From assembly GCF_040529335.1 (NCBI RefSeq), contig NZ_CP159534.1, forward strand, positions 248,001-312,000: a DNA stretch of 64,000 nucleotides. Reading direction: 5' to 3'. The DNA comes from Streptomyces sp. HUAS MG91. GTDB lineage: Bacteria > Actinomycetota > Actinomycetes > Streptomycetales > Streptomycetaceae. A program made the translations under genes and the position numbers. The notes beneath the pieces were generated by a model. The model saw nothing but the letters and a program-made list of their open reading frames with translations, made no database searches and was not told where the DNA came from. Below, piece after piece: positions 39,850-49,327 of this stretch (the first letter of the stretch is position 1; each line of letters opens with the position of its first letter).

Positions 39850-41394
39850 TCAGGTGCCGGTCAGGGCGCGGCAGGCCATCTGCAGGGCCAGCCGGTAGCT
39901 CGGGTCGTCCAGGTCGATGCCGAGGCGGTCACGGACCTGGTGCAGCCGGGCGGCGACGGTGTTGCGGTGCAGGCCGAGGGCGCGGGCCGTCGCGGCGGCC
40001 GAACCGCCGCTCTCCAGGAACACCCGCAGCGTCGTCAGCAGGTGGGCGTGCTCGGGATCGCGCAGCGGGGCGAGAGCCGTCTCGGCGAAGGCGCGGGTGA
40101 TGTCGGACTGCTGCCAGGCGGCCAGCAGCTGGCCGACGCCGAGTTCGTCGGTGTGCTCCACGGCGGGGCGGAACTCCCGGGCGGCGGCGAGACGCGCCGC
40201 GTTGCGGGCCTCGGTCAGGGTGTCCGCGAGGCCGCCGGGGCCCTGGTGCGGCCGACCGATACCGGCGACGAGGCGCCGCCGCACGGGCAGTTCGGCGAGG
40301 GCCCGGCGCACGTCGCGCAGCAGCCGGCGCGGATCGTCGGTGGCGGGCCTGCGGGTGCTGCTCGCCCACAGGTCCCAGGAGGCGTCGTCCTCGGCCACGG
40401 CCTGGACGGTCAGGCCGTGCCGGGCGAGTGCCGCGACCAGCGCCGTGACGAAGGTGTCGGGGCCGTCGCCCGCGGGGGTGTGCCCGGCGCGGACGAACAG
40501 TCCCAGGTGCCAGTCCTCCAGACGCCAGCCGAGGGCGACGGCCCGCTCGACGGTCTCCCGGCTGACGCTCGACCGGCCGGTGACGACGTCGGTGAGGAGC
40601 CGTCGGCGGGCGGCCCGGTCGTGGTCGGCGCGGGTGCGGGCGCCCGCGAGCCAGGACCGGATGAAGGGTTCGAGCAGCGCGAGGCCGAGGGCGATCGTCT
40701 CGGCGCGGCTGTCGTCCACGCCGTCCACGGGGCACAGCAGCCAGGCGGGGACCGGGGCGGCGCCGCCCGGCCGGTGCCCGGCGGGCGGGGCGGCGTGCAC
40801 GGGGTGGGCGAGCAGCCGGGCGGTGCGCTGCGGGACGGCGAGGTCGGGGCGGAGGGTGTCCGGCGGCACCGGGTCGCCGAGGATGGCCGCGCCGTCGGGG
40901 GTGACGAGGCTGATGTCGGCGGTGAGGACGGAGCGGGCCGCGACGATCAGGTCCGGGCCCTCGGTGTGGTGGGCGAGGCGGCGCACCAGGGTCTCCACGG
41001 TGCGGGCCCTGGCCACCTCGGGCGCGCGCACCCGCAGGGTCAGGTCGAGGGCGAGGCGGAACGGGTCGTCGGTCGGCACCCACAGCACCGGGATGCGCAG
41101 CCGGTCGGCGAGCCGGACCGCCGACAGGGGCGGCCGGTCGGTGTCGTCCACGGTGACGCAGAGCGCGGCCGCCCCGGCCTCCTGGGCGCGGCGCACCAGG
41201 GCGTCGAGCCGGTAGGCGGGGGCGGCGTCGCGGGCGTCGCAGATCACGAGGTGCCCGGCGATCGCGTCGAGGGCGCCCTGGTAGGCGATGACGTCGGTGA
41301 CGGGCCGGTCGAGTCCGGCGTGTCCGGCCAGCGTGCGGGCGGTGCGCAGCAGCGGGTCGGCGAGCAGGTCCGCGACGGTGGGGGCGGCGCTCAT
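39850..41394 (-). CDS. PucR-family transcriptional regulator
   Basis: A 514-residue regulator. The N-terminal purine-catabolism PucR domain (TVADLLADPLLRTARTLAGHAGLDRPVTDV, residues 6-120) is followed by a GGDEF-like degenerate domain and a C-terminal helix-turn-helix (LRVFLESGGSAAATARALGLHRNTVAARLHQVRDRLG). It overlaps the DUF917 gene by 4 bp (ATGA), so it is the last gene of the catabolic operon and probably its own activator. PucR proteins typically respond to nitrogen-rich ring compounds. Confidence 0.93.
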   Translation of the reverse strand: MSAAPTVADLLADPLLRTARTLAGHAGLDRPVTDVIAYQGALDAIAGHLVICDARDAAPAYRLDALVRRAQEAGAAALCVTVDDTDRPPLSAVRLADRLRIPVLWVPTDDPFRLALDLTLRVRAPEVARARTVETLVRRLAHHTEGPDLIVAARSVLTADISLVTPDGAAILGDPVPPDTLRPDLAVPQRTARLLAHPVHAAPPAGHRPGGAAPVPAWLLCPVDGVDDSRAETIALGLALLEPFIRSWLAGARTRADHDRAARRRLLTDVVTGRSSVSRETVERAVALGWRLEDWHLGLFVRAGHTPAGDGPDTFVTALVAALARHGLTVQAVAEDDASWDLWASSTRRPATDDPRRLLRDVRRALAELPVRRRLVAGIGRPHQGPGGLADTLTEARNAARLAAAREFRPAVEHTDELGVGQLLAAWQQSDITRAFAETALAPLRDPEHAHLLTTLRVFLESGGSAAATARALGLHRNTVAARLHQVRDRLGIDLDDPSYRLALQMACRALTGT

Positions 41395-42515
41395 ACCCGG
41401 TTCCCCTCGGTGCGGCGGCCCCAGCCGGGCGGCGGCGTGCGGTGCGGGGCGGGTGCCAGGTCGAGGCCGAAGGCGGCGGGGCCGACCAGGGCGGCGGCCT
41501 CGGCGGGCCAGTCGTACAGGGCGGGCAGGGCGAGCAGGACCAGGTGCTGGCCGGTGCGGATCTGATCGGCGCGCAGCGGGCGGCGGCCGCTGGGGTCGAC
41601 GGCGGTGACGATCCGGGGGCAGGCGGCGCGGGTGACGCCGTCGACGGTGACGGCCAGGTATTCGTCGAGGAGGTCGACGCGGACGACGGCGCCGGTGCGC
41701 CGGTCGGTGAGGGTGGCCCAGCCGGGGGTCAGGTCCTGGCGCGGGACGATCTCCTCGGTGCGGCCCACCGCGAGCAGTTCGGCGTCGAGGGCGGCGGCGA
41801 GGTCGTCGGGGGTGGTGCGGTGGTCGCCGGCGGCGGCGAGGAAGCGCTCGCCGAGGCGGAGGCAGGCGCTCACTGATCCCCGTACGCCGATCCGGGCGAG
41901 GGTCGCGGCGGGCAGCGGGTGCAGGGCGACGGCGGCGGCTCCGCCGAGGGCGAGGACGTTGGCGCGCAGGAGGGGTTCGACGCGGCGGGGCGCGCAGTCC
42001 TGGACGACGACGGTGTCGCCGCCGGGGCCGACGAGGGCGAGGGGGTGGGTGGGCAGGCCGTGCAGGGCGGTGACGGTCTGGTCGATGCGCGGGAAGGCGC
42101 GGCCCATGAGGTCGCCGTCGACGAGCGGCAGGCCGAGGCGGGCCGCGGCGACGCCCGCGATGAGTGTGTTCAGGCCGCCCACCTCGATGACGCCGATCGC
42201 TCCGGCGGGACGGCCGGTCACGTCGGTGACGGTGCGGACGGCGCGGACGAAGTCGTCGGGGTCGGCGAGGCGCTCGGCGAGGACGTCGGGCGCGCCGCCC
42301 TGGCCGACGTGGACCACGACGGTGTCCGGCGGCAGGTCGGCGGCGGGCGTCAGGGTGACGGGCGTCCGGTCGAGTTCGCGGCGCAGGAGCAGGGCGCCGG
42401 TGGCGACCTCTCCGCCGCCGCCCGACCCGAGCAGCTGGGCGCCCACGGCCAGTGCGGGCAGCCGCGCGGCCGTGAGCGTGTGCCGCGGGGCGGGGGCGGT
42501 CGGTGGGGTGGTCAC
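41391..42515 (-). CDS. DUF917-family protein, first copy
   Basis: A 374-residue protein with the DUF917 opening LLGSGGGGEVATGALLL and the conserved GVIEVGGLN and LVDGDLMGRAFPRIDQ stretches. The function of DUF917 is unknown; the gene nearly always sits beside hydantoinase/oxoprolinase-type ATPases and is thought to act as a subunit or partner. The GTG start lies 10 bp after the second DUF917 gene. The first 43 residues of the longer frame are not homologous. Its paralogue is 42526-43605. Confidence 0.9.
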   Translation of the reverse strand: MTTPPTAPAPRHTLTAARLPALAVGAQLLGSGGGGEVATGALLLRRELDRTPVTLTPAADLPPDTVVVHVGQGGAPDVLAERLADPDDFVRAVRTVTDVTGRPAGAIGVIEVGGLNTLIAGVAAARLGLPLVDGDLMGRAFPRIDQTVTALHGLPTHPLALVGPGGDTVVVQDCAPRRVEPLLRANVLALGGAAAVALHPLPAATLARIGVRGSVSACLRLGERFLAAAGDHRTTPDDLAAALDAELLAVGRTEEIVPRQDLTPGWATLTDRRTGAVVRVDLLDEYLAVTVDGVTRAACPRIVTAVDPSGRRPLRADQIRTGQHLVLLALPALYDWPAEAAALVGPAAFGLDLAPAPHRTPPPGWGRRTEGNRV

Positions 42516-42525
42516 GCTTCGATCA

Positions 42526-43605
42526 TCACACTTCGGCGGCGGGCAGCGGCTCGTAGGTGTGGTCGTAGCCGAAGTAGCCCGGTCCGGCGAGGGCCAGGCC
42601 CTCGGGGGTGCGCCAGCGCGGGTCGCAGGGCACGCCGAGGACACTGACCCGCAGGCCGTAGCGGAGCGTCTCGGTGGTGACCGGTTCGCCGGAGTCGGTG
42701 TCGAGGACGCAGATCAGGTCGGGCACGCTGACCACGACGTTTCCGTCGTGGGTGGCGACCAGGTTCTCGTTCTGGAAGGACAGTTCGAGGGTGGATCCGC
42801 TGTCCTGGGCGAGTCCGGCGAGGCGGGCGGTACCGCGGGCGAAGCCGCCGGTGGTGGTGCGCCGCACGTCGGCGACCTTGCCGGTGAAGACCAGGCGCCC
42901 GCCGAGGGTGGTGGCCGCGGCGGCGACCGGGTCGTCGTGGCCCTCGCGGGCCTCGCGGATGGCGCGGCCGACGCGCTCGCACAGGGTGAGGGTGCCGGGG
43001 ACGAGGTGGTCCTTGGCCTGGCGGCCGGTCAGCGCGTAGAGGCTGACGGCGGCGCTGCACCCCATCTCGACGGTGGCGGCGCGGGCCAGGCGCTCGGCCC
43101 AGGCGTTGCCGTCGGTGCGCAGTGCGACGGAGTTGCCGCGCTCGTCGGCCAGGGCCATCGGGGAGGCCGATATCCCGCCGAGGGTGGGCAGCAGCATCTG
43201 GAGTTCGGGGAAGGCGCGGCCCATGCCGTCGGCGTCGATGAGCGGCACCCCGGCCTCGGCGGCGGCGACGAACGGGGACATCGAGTTCAGTCCGCCCGCC
43301 TCGATGGAGACGGTGTGGGTGGCCCGCTTGCCGAGCAGGTCCTCCAGGGCGCGCAGCGCGCCGAGGATCTCGTCGCCGGAGGGCAGCTTCTCCAGCATGA
43401 CGGTGGGGGCGCCCATGAACGCGGTGGGGATCACCACGGCGTCGTCGTCGATCTCGTCGACGCCGAGGAGGGTGACGGGCCCGTGCCGCTTGAGCGCCTG
43501 CTCGGCCAGGAGGCGGCCGACGAACGGGTCGCCGCCTCCGCCGGTGCCGAGGACGGCGGCGCCGCGCGCCAGGTCGGGCAGGTTGTCGGCGGTGATCTCA
43601 CGCAT
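42526..43605 (-). CDS. DUF917-family protein, second copy
   Basis: A 359-residue protein with GTGGGGDPFVGRLLAEQ at the N-terminus and IDADGMGRAFPELQM in the middle, the same pattern as the downstream copy. Its start overlaps the hydantoinase stop by 8 bp, so the genes are translated in sequence. Two divergent copies side by side suggest a heteromeric complex with the ATPase. Confidence 0.92.
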   Translation of the reverse strand: MREITADNLPDLARGAAVLGTGGGGDPFVGRLLAEQALKRHGPVTLLGVDEIDDDAVVIPTAFMGAPTVMLEKLPSGDEILGALRALEDLLGKRATHTVSIEAGGLNSMSPFVAAAEAGVPLIDADGMGRAFPELQMLLPTLGGISASPMALADERGNSVALRTDGNAWAERLARAATVEMGCSAAVSLYALTGRQAKDHLVPGTLTLCERVGRAIREAREGHDDPVAAAATTLGGRLVFTGKVADVRRTTTGGFARGTARLAGLAQDSGSTLELSFQNENLVATHDGNVVVSVPDLICVLDTDSGEPVTTETLRYGLRVSVLGVPCDPRWRTPEGLALAGPGYFGYDHTYEPLPAAEV

Positions 43606-45160
43606 CGTGGCCTCCCAGGCTCAGCTCTCCGACGGCCTTGACGCGGATCCGGGTCGCGTTGCCCGGGAGGTAGGCCAGGGGTACTTCCTCGATGTCGACG
43701 ATCTCGACGGAGCCGGGGCGGGCGCCGGCGGCGACGGCGCGCTCGACGGCTTCCTGGCGGGCCTCGTCGAGGACCGTGTCGCGGGCCTGCGGGACGACCG
43801 AGTAGACCCGGTCGACCTCGCCGCCGACCTGGGCGATCGCCGCGCCGATGGCGTTGGCGACGGCGAAGTGGTCGGGGCGCACCACGCTGGAGGCGCCTTC
43901 GAGGTTGTCGGGTACGAGGATGCTGCCGCCGCCGACGGCGACGACGGGGACGGGTTCGGCGGAGGCCCGCATCCGGTCGACGACCTCGGCGAGCCGGTCG
44001 TCGATCTCGCGCAGCGCCGCGTCGACCACGGCCTTGTCGAGGTGGGCGACGAGTGCGGGGTCGCCGACCTCGGCGCGCTTCCCGGCGACGGCGATGTCGG
44101 TGGCGGTCAGCCGGGTGCCGCCGAAGACGAGGGCCTCCTGGCCGAGCCGGTAGCCGACGCTGGCCGGGCCGACGGCGATGCCCGACGCGCCGTGCACGAC
44201 GTGGCTGCCGCCGCCGATGCCGACGGAGAGCACGTCGGGCATCCGGAAGTTGGTCTGCACGCCCGCGACCTGCACATCGGTGGAGGCTTCGCGGGGGAAG
44301 CCGTTCTGGAGGATGCCGACGTCGCTGGTGGTGCCGCCGATGTCGACGACGGCGCAGGACGGCAGCCTGGACAGGAACGCGGCGCCGCGCATCGAGTTGG
44401 TGGGCCCCGAGGCGAAGGTGGCCACCGGATAGCGGCGGGCGTAGTCGACGTCCATGAGGGTGCCGTCGTTCTGGCTGAGGAACACCGGGGCGCTGATGCC
44501 CGCGTCCGCGACGGTGCGGGTCAGTCCGGTGGCGACCTGGTCGGCGAGGCCGCGCAGGGCGGCGTTGACGACGGTGGCGTTCTCCCGGCCGAGCAGGCCC
44601 ATCCGGCCGATCTCGTGGGAGAGGCTGACCGGAGCGCCGGGCAGCTGCTCGGCGATGATCTCGGCGGCGCGCGTCTCGAACTCGGCGTTGACCGGGGAGA
44701 ACACCGAGGACAGCGCGAAGGAGCCGGCGCCCGCGGCGACGGCCCGGTCGAGGACCTCGCGGAACTCGGCCTCGTCGAAGTCGGCGATGGGGCTGCCGTC
44801 GTACTCGTGGCCGCCGTGGCACAGGTAGCTGTGACCGCCGATGGCGGCGACAAGGCGCTCGGGCCAAGCGACCAGCGGGGGCAGCGCGCGGGTGGCGGGC
44901 AGCCCGAAGCGGATGGCGGCGGTCGGGGCGAGCCGTTCGCCCTCGACGAGCGCGTTGATGAAGTGGGTGGTGCCGATCATCACGGCGTGCACGGCGGCCG
45001 GGTCGAAGCCGGTGGCCGCGCGCAGGTCGCGCAGTGCGGTGACGATGCCGCCGGTGACGTCGGCGGTGGTGGACGCCTTCACGGCGCCCAGCACCCGGTC
45101 GCCGTCGATCAGGACGGCGTCCGTGTTGGTGCCGCCCACGTCGATGCCCAGTCGGAGCAT
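43598..45160 (-). CDS. Hydantoinase/N-methylhydantoinase A (oxoprolinase family)
   Basis: A 520-residue ATP-dependent ring-opening enzyme subunit of the HyuA type. It has the ASKHA phosphate-1 motif LGIDVGGTNTDAVLI at the N-terminus, GTTHFINALVE, the VVDIGGTTSDVGIL motif near residue 270, and AVGGGSILVPDN near residue 420. The family hydrolyses cyclic amides such as hydantoins or 5-oxoproline. No HyuB subunit is present; the two DUF917 proteins take that position. The substrate is unknown. Confidence 0.93.
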   Translation of the reverse strand: MLRLGIDVGGTNTDAVLIDGDRVLGAVKASTTADVTGGIVTALRDLRAATGFDPAAVHAVMIGTTHFINALVEGERLAPTAAIRFGLPATRALPPLVAWPERLVAAIGGHSYLCHGGHEYDGSPIADFDEAEFREVLDRAVAAGAGSFALSSVFSPVNAEFETRAAEIIAEQLPGAPVSLSHEIGRMGLLGRENATVVNAALRGLADQVATGLTRTVADAGISAPVFLSQNDGTLMDVDYARRYPVATFASGPTNSMRGAAFLSRLPSCAVVDIGGTTSDVGILQNGFPREASTDVQVAGVQTNFRMPDVLSVGIGGGSHVVHGASGIAVGPASVGYRLGQEALVFGGTRLTATDIAVAGKRAEVGDPALVAHLDKAVVDAALREIDDRLAEVVDRMRASAEPVPVVAVGGGSILVPDNLEGASSVVRPDHFAVANAIGAAIAQVGGEVDRVYSVVPQARDTVLDEARQEAVERAVAAGARPGSVEIVDIEEVPLAYLPGNATRIRVKAVGELSLGGHDA

Positions 45161-45206
45161 GGCGGGGTCCTTTCTCTTGCGGTGCCGGGCGCCGGGGCGC
45201 CCGGGG

Positions 45207-46553
45207 TCAGACGGAGGGCTGTCCGGCGGGCCGGAGGACGGCCGGGGCGTCCTGGTCGGTGGGGACGGTGCCCACCCCGCGCACCAGGCCGAGGCGGGCC
45301 GCCGCGAGGTAGAGCACGAGGGCGACGACGACGGAGTTGATGGAGGGCAGCCCCCGGTCGACGTACTTCCCCACGACGGCGGCGACGGCCCACACGACGA
45401 GACCGGCCGGCACCCAGGCGGGTGCGTCGGCGGGGAGCGTGCCGGACGGGCGGGTGGCGTCGAGGGCGGGGCGCCAGGTCCGGGTCACGAAGTACTCGGC
45501 GACCATGATCCCGGCGATCGGCGGGAAGAGCACGCCCAGCAGGTTCAGGAAGCCGCTGAAGCTGTCGAGGACGCCCATGGCGCCCAGGACCGAGCCGACG
45601 ACACCGACGACGACCGTGACGGCGGCCCGGTTGAGGCGGCGGCCGAAGGTGCGGTCGGCGAAGGTGACGATGCCGAGCGAGGCGGCGTACAGGTTCCAGT
45701 CGTTCACCTTGATCGTGGCGGCCACGATGACGAGGGTGCCCAGGAACCCGGAGGTGGACGTGACGATGGCGATGACGTCGTTGGTGCGCAGCGCCAGGGC
45801 GAGGAGCACGCCGATGAGCCCGATGACGTACTCGCCGACGGTGATGCCGAGGACGGTCTGCTTGACGACGTCCTTGCCGGTGCGGTTGAAGCGGCTCATG
45901 TCGGGGGTGATGACCGCGCCGACGATGAAGCCGCCCGCGACGAGCGTGGTGCCCTGGAGGAGCGAGAGGGGCGGGCCCGCGGGCTGGGCCGAGGTCAGGG
46001 CGCCCAGGTCGTGCTTGGACAGCTCGACGGTGATCGACCAGCCGGCCAGGACGAGAAAGGCGGGGACGGTGATGTACGCGGCCCAGGCCATCGAGCCGAC
46101 GCCGCGGACGACGACCGCGGTGATGAGCAGGCCGACCACCAGGGCCCAGCCCCAGGCGGGCAGGATGCCGACGAGGTCGACCAGGCCGTCGGCGGAGACG
46201 GCGTTCTGGATGCCGAACCAGCCGACGGCGCTGATGCTGATGGCCAGGCCGATCAGCGCGGCGCCGTTCGCGCCGAAGCCGGTCCAGCGGGCGAGCAGCG
46301 ACGTGGACAGGCCCTCGCGCTGGCCCGCGATCCCGGTGAAGACCGTCATGACCTCCAGGACGACCGCGCCGAGCGTGATGGCGAGGACGGCGTTCCAGAA
46401 CGTCATGCCGAAGCCGAGGGTGGCTCCGATGAGGAAGCTGGCCAGGGTGGAGAGCTGGCCGAAACGCTGGGTGGCGACCGAGAACCAGTGGAAGCGGGCC
46501 GTCGGGGGGACTCGGCCCAGCGCGTGGTCGTCGTGTCCTGAGGTGGACGCCAT
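45207..46553 (-). CDS. NCS1-family permease (cytosine/purine/hydantoin type)
   Basis: A 448-residue transporter with about twelve helices. It has the WFSVATQRFGQLSTL region in helix 1, AISISAVGWFGIQ in helix 3, TPDMSRFNRTGKD at the loop after helix 6 and an NDWNLYAASLG segment in helix 8, all typical of CodB-like NCS1 members. It starts the five-gene operon and probably imports the cyclic substrate with Na+ or H+. The divergent 285-bp region to the racemase probably holds the control sites; CCGTGC-acatg-GCACGG at about 46645 is one weak dyad. Confidence 0.92.
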   Translation of the reverse strand: MASTSGHDDHALGRVPPTARFHWFSVATQRFGQLSTLASFLIGATLGFGMTFWNAVLAITLGAVVLEVMTVFTGIAGQREGLSTSLLARWTGFGANGAALIGLAISISAVGWFGIQNAVSADGLVDLVGILPAWGWALVVGLLITAVVVRGVGSMAWAAYITVPAFLVLAGWSITVELSKHDLGALTSAQPAGPPLSLLQGTTLVAGGFIVGAVITPDMSRFNRTGKDVVKQTVLGITVGEYVIGLIGVLLALALRTNDVIAIVTSTSGFLGTLVIVAATIKVNDWNLYAASLGIVTFADRTFGRRLNRAAVTVVVGVVGSVLGAMGVLDSFSGFLNLLGVLFPPIAGIMVAEYFVTRTWRPALDATRPSGTLPADAPAWVPAGLVVWAVAAVVGKYVDRGLPSINSVVVALVLYLAAARLGLVRGVGTVPTDQDAPAVLRPAGQPSV

Positions 46554-46838
46554 GGGGACTCCAGAAGGGCGGGCGGGGACGGGGAGCGAACGGCCGGCTC
46601 GGTGTGCGGTGGGGTGAGGTTAGGCCGCCGCGCCGGGCGGGTCACCGTGCACATGGCACGGCCAGCGGGGTGTGGAAGTGCGGTGTGCACAGATACGGAT
46701 CCGGCCAGGCGCCGCACGTCGTGCGGGGGCTGTGCGGGTCGCCCTGACCGGCGGGCGGGGCTGTGCAGGGTGCCTGTTGTGGCGGCCGGGCGGGGCGGCC
46801 GAGGGTGTGGGCCACGTCCTTGCCGCCCTGGAGGTGCT

Positions 46839-47558
46839 GTGAAGCTCACGGTCGTGCTGCCCGTCATCACCGACGCGTTCACCGAGGAGGTCCGCCGGGA
46901 GGTCGCCGCCTGGGCGGCGCCCGGCACGGAGATCGACGTCCGCCGCATCGCGCGCGGCACCGCGTCCATCGAGTCCGAGTACGACGAGGCGCTGGCCGCC
47001 CCCGGCATCCTCGACGCCGTCCGCGAGGCGGAGCGGGACGGTGCCGACGCCGTCTTCGTCAGCTGCTTCGGCGACCCCGGTGTGCACGCGGCACGGGAGA
47101 TCGTCGACATCCCGGTGGTCGGCGGGTTCGAGCCGGCCGTGCTCACGTCCCTCGCCCTCGGTGAGCGCACCGGGGTGATCACGGTGCTGCCGAACGTGCT
47201 GCCGATGCTGCACGGCCTCGTGCGCCGCTACGGCCTGACCGAGCGCGTCGGGCCGATCCGCGTCGTCGACATCCCGGTGCTCGACCTGGATCCGGGCGAG
47301 CGGCTGCTCGACGGCCTGGCCGAGCAGGCCCGGGCGGCGGTCGCCGCCCGGGAGGCCGATGTCGTCGTCCTCGGCTGCACCGGCATGCTCGGGGTGGCCG
47401 CCGCCCTCCAGGAGCGGCTGGCGAAGGACGGTGCGTACGTGCCGGTCGTCGATCCGACGGGCGCCGCGGTGATGTGGCTGGAGTCGCAGGTGCGCCTCGG
47501 GGTACGAGCCAGCCGGACGACGTACATGCCGCCGCGCGCCAAGGACCGCGTCGGCTGA
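46839..47558 (+). CDS. Asp/Glu/hydantoin racemase family protein
   Basis: A 239-residue racemase. The two catalytic Cys are Cys76 in VSCFGDPG and Cys180 in VLGCTGM. The N-terminus KLTVVLPVITDAF matches hydantoin/allantoin racemases (HyuE). It equilibrates D and L forms of a 5-substituted hydantoin or amino acid so that the stereoselective enzymes downstream can use both. The GTG start follows GGAGG. It is divergent from the permease-hydantoinase operon and should belong to the same pathway. Confidence 0.92.
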   Translation: MKLTVVLPVITDAFTEEVRREVAAWAAPGTEIDVRRIARGTASIESEYDEALAAPGILDAVREAERDGADAVFVSCFGDPGVHAAREIVDIPVVGGFEPAVLTSLALGERTGVITVLPNVLPMLHGLVRRYGLTERVGPIRVVDIPVLDLDPGERLLDGLAEQARAAVAAREADVVVLGCTGMLGVAAALQERLAKDGAYVPVVDPTGAAVMWLESQVRLGVRASRTTYMPPRAKDRVG

Positions 47559-47603
47559 CCGCCGCCCCGCGCCCCCGTCCGCCCGCGTTCCCTGGAGTCG
47601 ATC

Positions 47604-48806
47604 ATGCCTTTCGATGTAGCCGCGCTGCGTGCGCGCGTCCCCGCCCTGAAGTCCGGTCCGGCGCGGTTCGACGCGCCGGGCGGGACGCAGACCCCGCAGC
47701 CGGTCGTGGAAGCGATCGCGGCGGCGCTGACCGCCCCGCTGGCGAACCGGGGCAAGGCCACGGAGGCGGAGCGCAACGCGGACCGGATCGTGGTGGAGGC
47801 ACGGGCGGCGCTGGGGGACCTGCTGGGCACCGCTCCCGAGACGGTCGTGTTCGGGCGCAGCGCCACCCAGCTCGCCTACGACCTGTCCCGGATGCTGGCC
47901 AAGACCTGGCAGCCGGGTGACGAGGTGGTGGTGACGCGGCTCGACCACGACTCCAACATCCGGCCCTGGGTGCAGGCGGCCGAGGCGGTGGGCGCCACGG
48001 TGCGGTGGGCGGACTTCGACCCGGACTCGGGCGAGCTGCGGCCCGAGCACATCGAGGCGGTGCTGTCGCCGCGCACCCGGCTGGTCGCGGTGACCGCGGC
48101 GTCGAACCTGACCGGCACCCGCCCCGATCTGCCGGCCGTCGCCGCCCTCGTGCACGGCGTGGGCGCGCTGCTGCACGTGGACGCGGTGCACTACGCCGCT
48201 CATGGCGTGGTCGATGTCGCGGCGCTCGGCGCGGACACGCTGGTCTGCTCGCCGTACAAGTTCCTCGGCCCGCACCTGGGCGTCCTCACCGGGCGGGCGG
48301 AGCTGCTGGAGTCACTGCGTCCCGACAAGCTGCTGCCGTCCAGCGACGCGGTGCCCGAGCGGTTCGAACTGGGCACGCTTCCCTACGAGTTGCTGGCGGG
48401 CGCGCGGGCGGCCGTGGATCTGCTCGCGGGCCTCGACCCGCAAGCGCGGGGCAGCCGCAGGGAGCGGATCGTCGCCTCGTTCGCGGCTCTGGAGGCCCAT
48501 GAGCACACGCTGCGCACCCGGCTCGAGGACGGGCTCGCGGCGCTGCCCGGCGTCACGGTGCATTCGAGGGCCGCGGACCGCACGCCGACGCTGCTGTTCA
48601 CCGTGGCCGGCCGGGAGCCCGCCGACGTCTCGCGCCACCTCGCCGAACACGGTGTGGCCGCGCCCGCCGGGTCGTTCTACGCCGTGGCGGCGGCCCAGCG
48701 GCTCGGACTGGGCGACCAGGGCGGTGTCCGCGTGGGGCCGGCGCCCTACACCGACGAGGAGGACGTCGAGCGGCTCCTGACCGCGCTCGCCGAACTCACT
48801 GCCTAG
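47604..48806 (+). CDS. Class-V aminotransferase, cysteine-desulfurase-like
   Basis: A 400-residue PLP enzyme. The internal aldimine Lys is Lys219 in VCSPYKFLGPHLG. HVDAVHYAAH supplies the Asp and His that stack on PLP, and NLTGTRPDL lies nearby. It resembles the cysteine-desulfurase-like group (isopenicillin-N-epimerase-like). No catalytic Cys loop is obvious in the C-terminal region, so true sulfur mobilisation is doubtful. Forty-five base pairs follow the racemase, indicating one operon; a transaminase or epimerase role in the same catabolic route is likely. Confidence 0.9.
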   Translation: MPFDVAALRARVPALKSGPARFDAPGGTQTPQPVVEAIAAALTAPLANRGKATEAERNADRIVVEARAALGDLLGTAPETVVFGRSATQLAYDLSRMLAKTWQPGDEVVVTRLDHDSNIRPWVQAAEAVGATVRWADFDPDSGELRPEHIEAVLSPRTRLVAVTAASNLTGTRPDLPAVAALVHGVGALLHVDAVHYAAHGVVDVAALGADTLVCSPYKFLGPHLGVLTGRAELLESLRPDKLLPSSDAVPERFELGTLPYELLAGARAAVDLLAGLDPQARGSRRERIVASFAALEAHEHTLRTRLEDGLAALPGVTVHSRAADRTPTLLFTVAGREPADVSRHLAEHGVAAPAGSFYAVAAAQRLGLGDQGGVRVGPAPYTDEEDVERLLTALAELTA

Positions 48807-48861
48807 CCCCGACACGCCCCGGCGGAGGGCGAGGAGTCGAGGCCGGGCGCGCGACGCCGGG

Positions 48862-48899
48862 GCGGGATCCGCCCGGGGTGGTCCCGGGACGGATCCGCG
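48862..48899. terminator. Hairpin after the class-V aminotransferase gene
   Basis: GGATCCG and CGGATCC form outer arms with inner CCCGGG repeats, in the gap between two convergent genes. Confidence 0.45.
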
Positions 48900-48904
48900 C
48901 ACGG

Positions 48905-49222
48905 TCACGCCGGGTTGTCGATACCGGTCACGATCGCCGGTCCCAGCGGCGCGTCGCCGTCGTCGAACCCTGCCGCGCGCAGCGCCTGCGCGGCCAGTTC
49001 CCCGGCCCGGGTGCGGGCCTGTGCGCTCGCGTCGGCGGTCACTTCGAGGCGCATGCTGAACGTGTCGTCGTCGTTGACGGTGAGCAGGTCCAGGTCCTCC
49101 TCTCGGCCCAGCTCGGTGCGGTGCGGGTCCGCCTCCCGCAGATGCCGCTCGACCTGGGCTTTCACCTGGGCGTCCGCGGTCCGCACGAAGGTGCCGGGGA
49201 TCGTGATGACGAAGGTCGTCAT
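48905..49222 (-). CDS. Hypothetical protein
   Basis: A 105-residue acidic protein of mixed beta and alpha structure. It begins MTTFVITIPGTFVR and has a Leu-rich central LGREEDLDLLTVNDDDTFSMRLEV stretch. The ATG is preceded by a purine-rich GGAGCA. Nothing resembling a known family is visible; it has no signal peptide or membrane helix. It lies downstream of the PHP-domain gene on the same strand. Confidence 0.7.
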   Translation of the reverse strand: MTTFVITIPGTFVRTADAQVKAQVERHLREADPHRTELGREEDLDLLTVNDDDTFSMRLEVTADASAQARTRAGELAAQALRAAGFDDGDAPLGPAIVTGIDNPA

Positions 49223-49327
49223 GTGCGGTGCTCCTGTCTGTGCCGTGGCTCGGCTGCCGTGTCGAGTCGGCTTCCCCGGGTCGCCCGGCTCACTCGGGCC
49301 ACTCGGGTTCGGCGTCGCCGGCCCGTC

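Noticed and set aside
44841..46541. A 566-residue plus-strand frame over the permease
   Set aside because: It is antisense to a clear twelve-helix NCS1 transporter and has Asp/Gly/Glu low complexity.
46640..46700. CCGTGC-acatg-GCACGG as a PucR operator
   Set aside because: Only 6-bp arms, no second copy and no agreement with known PucR sites; noted only in the permease entry.
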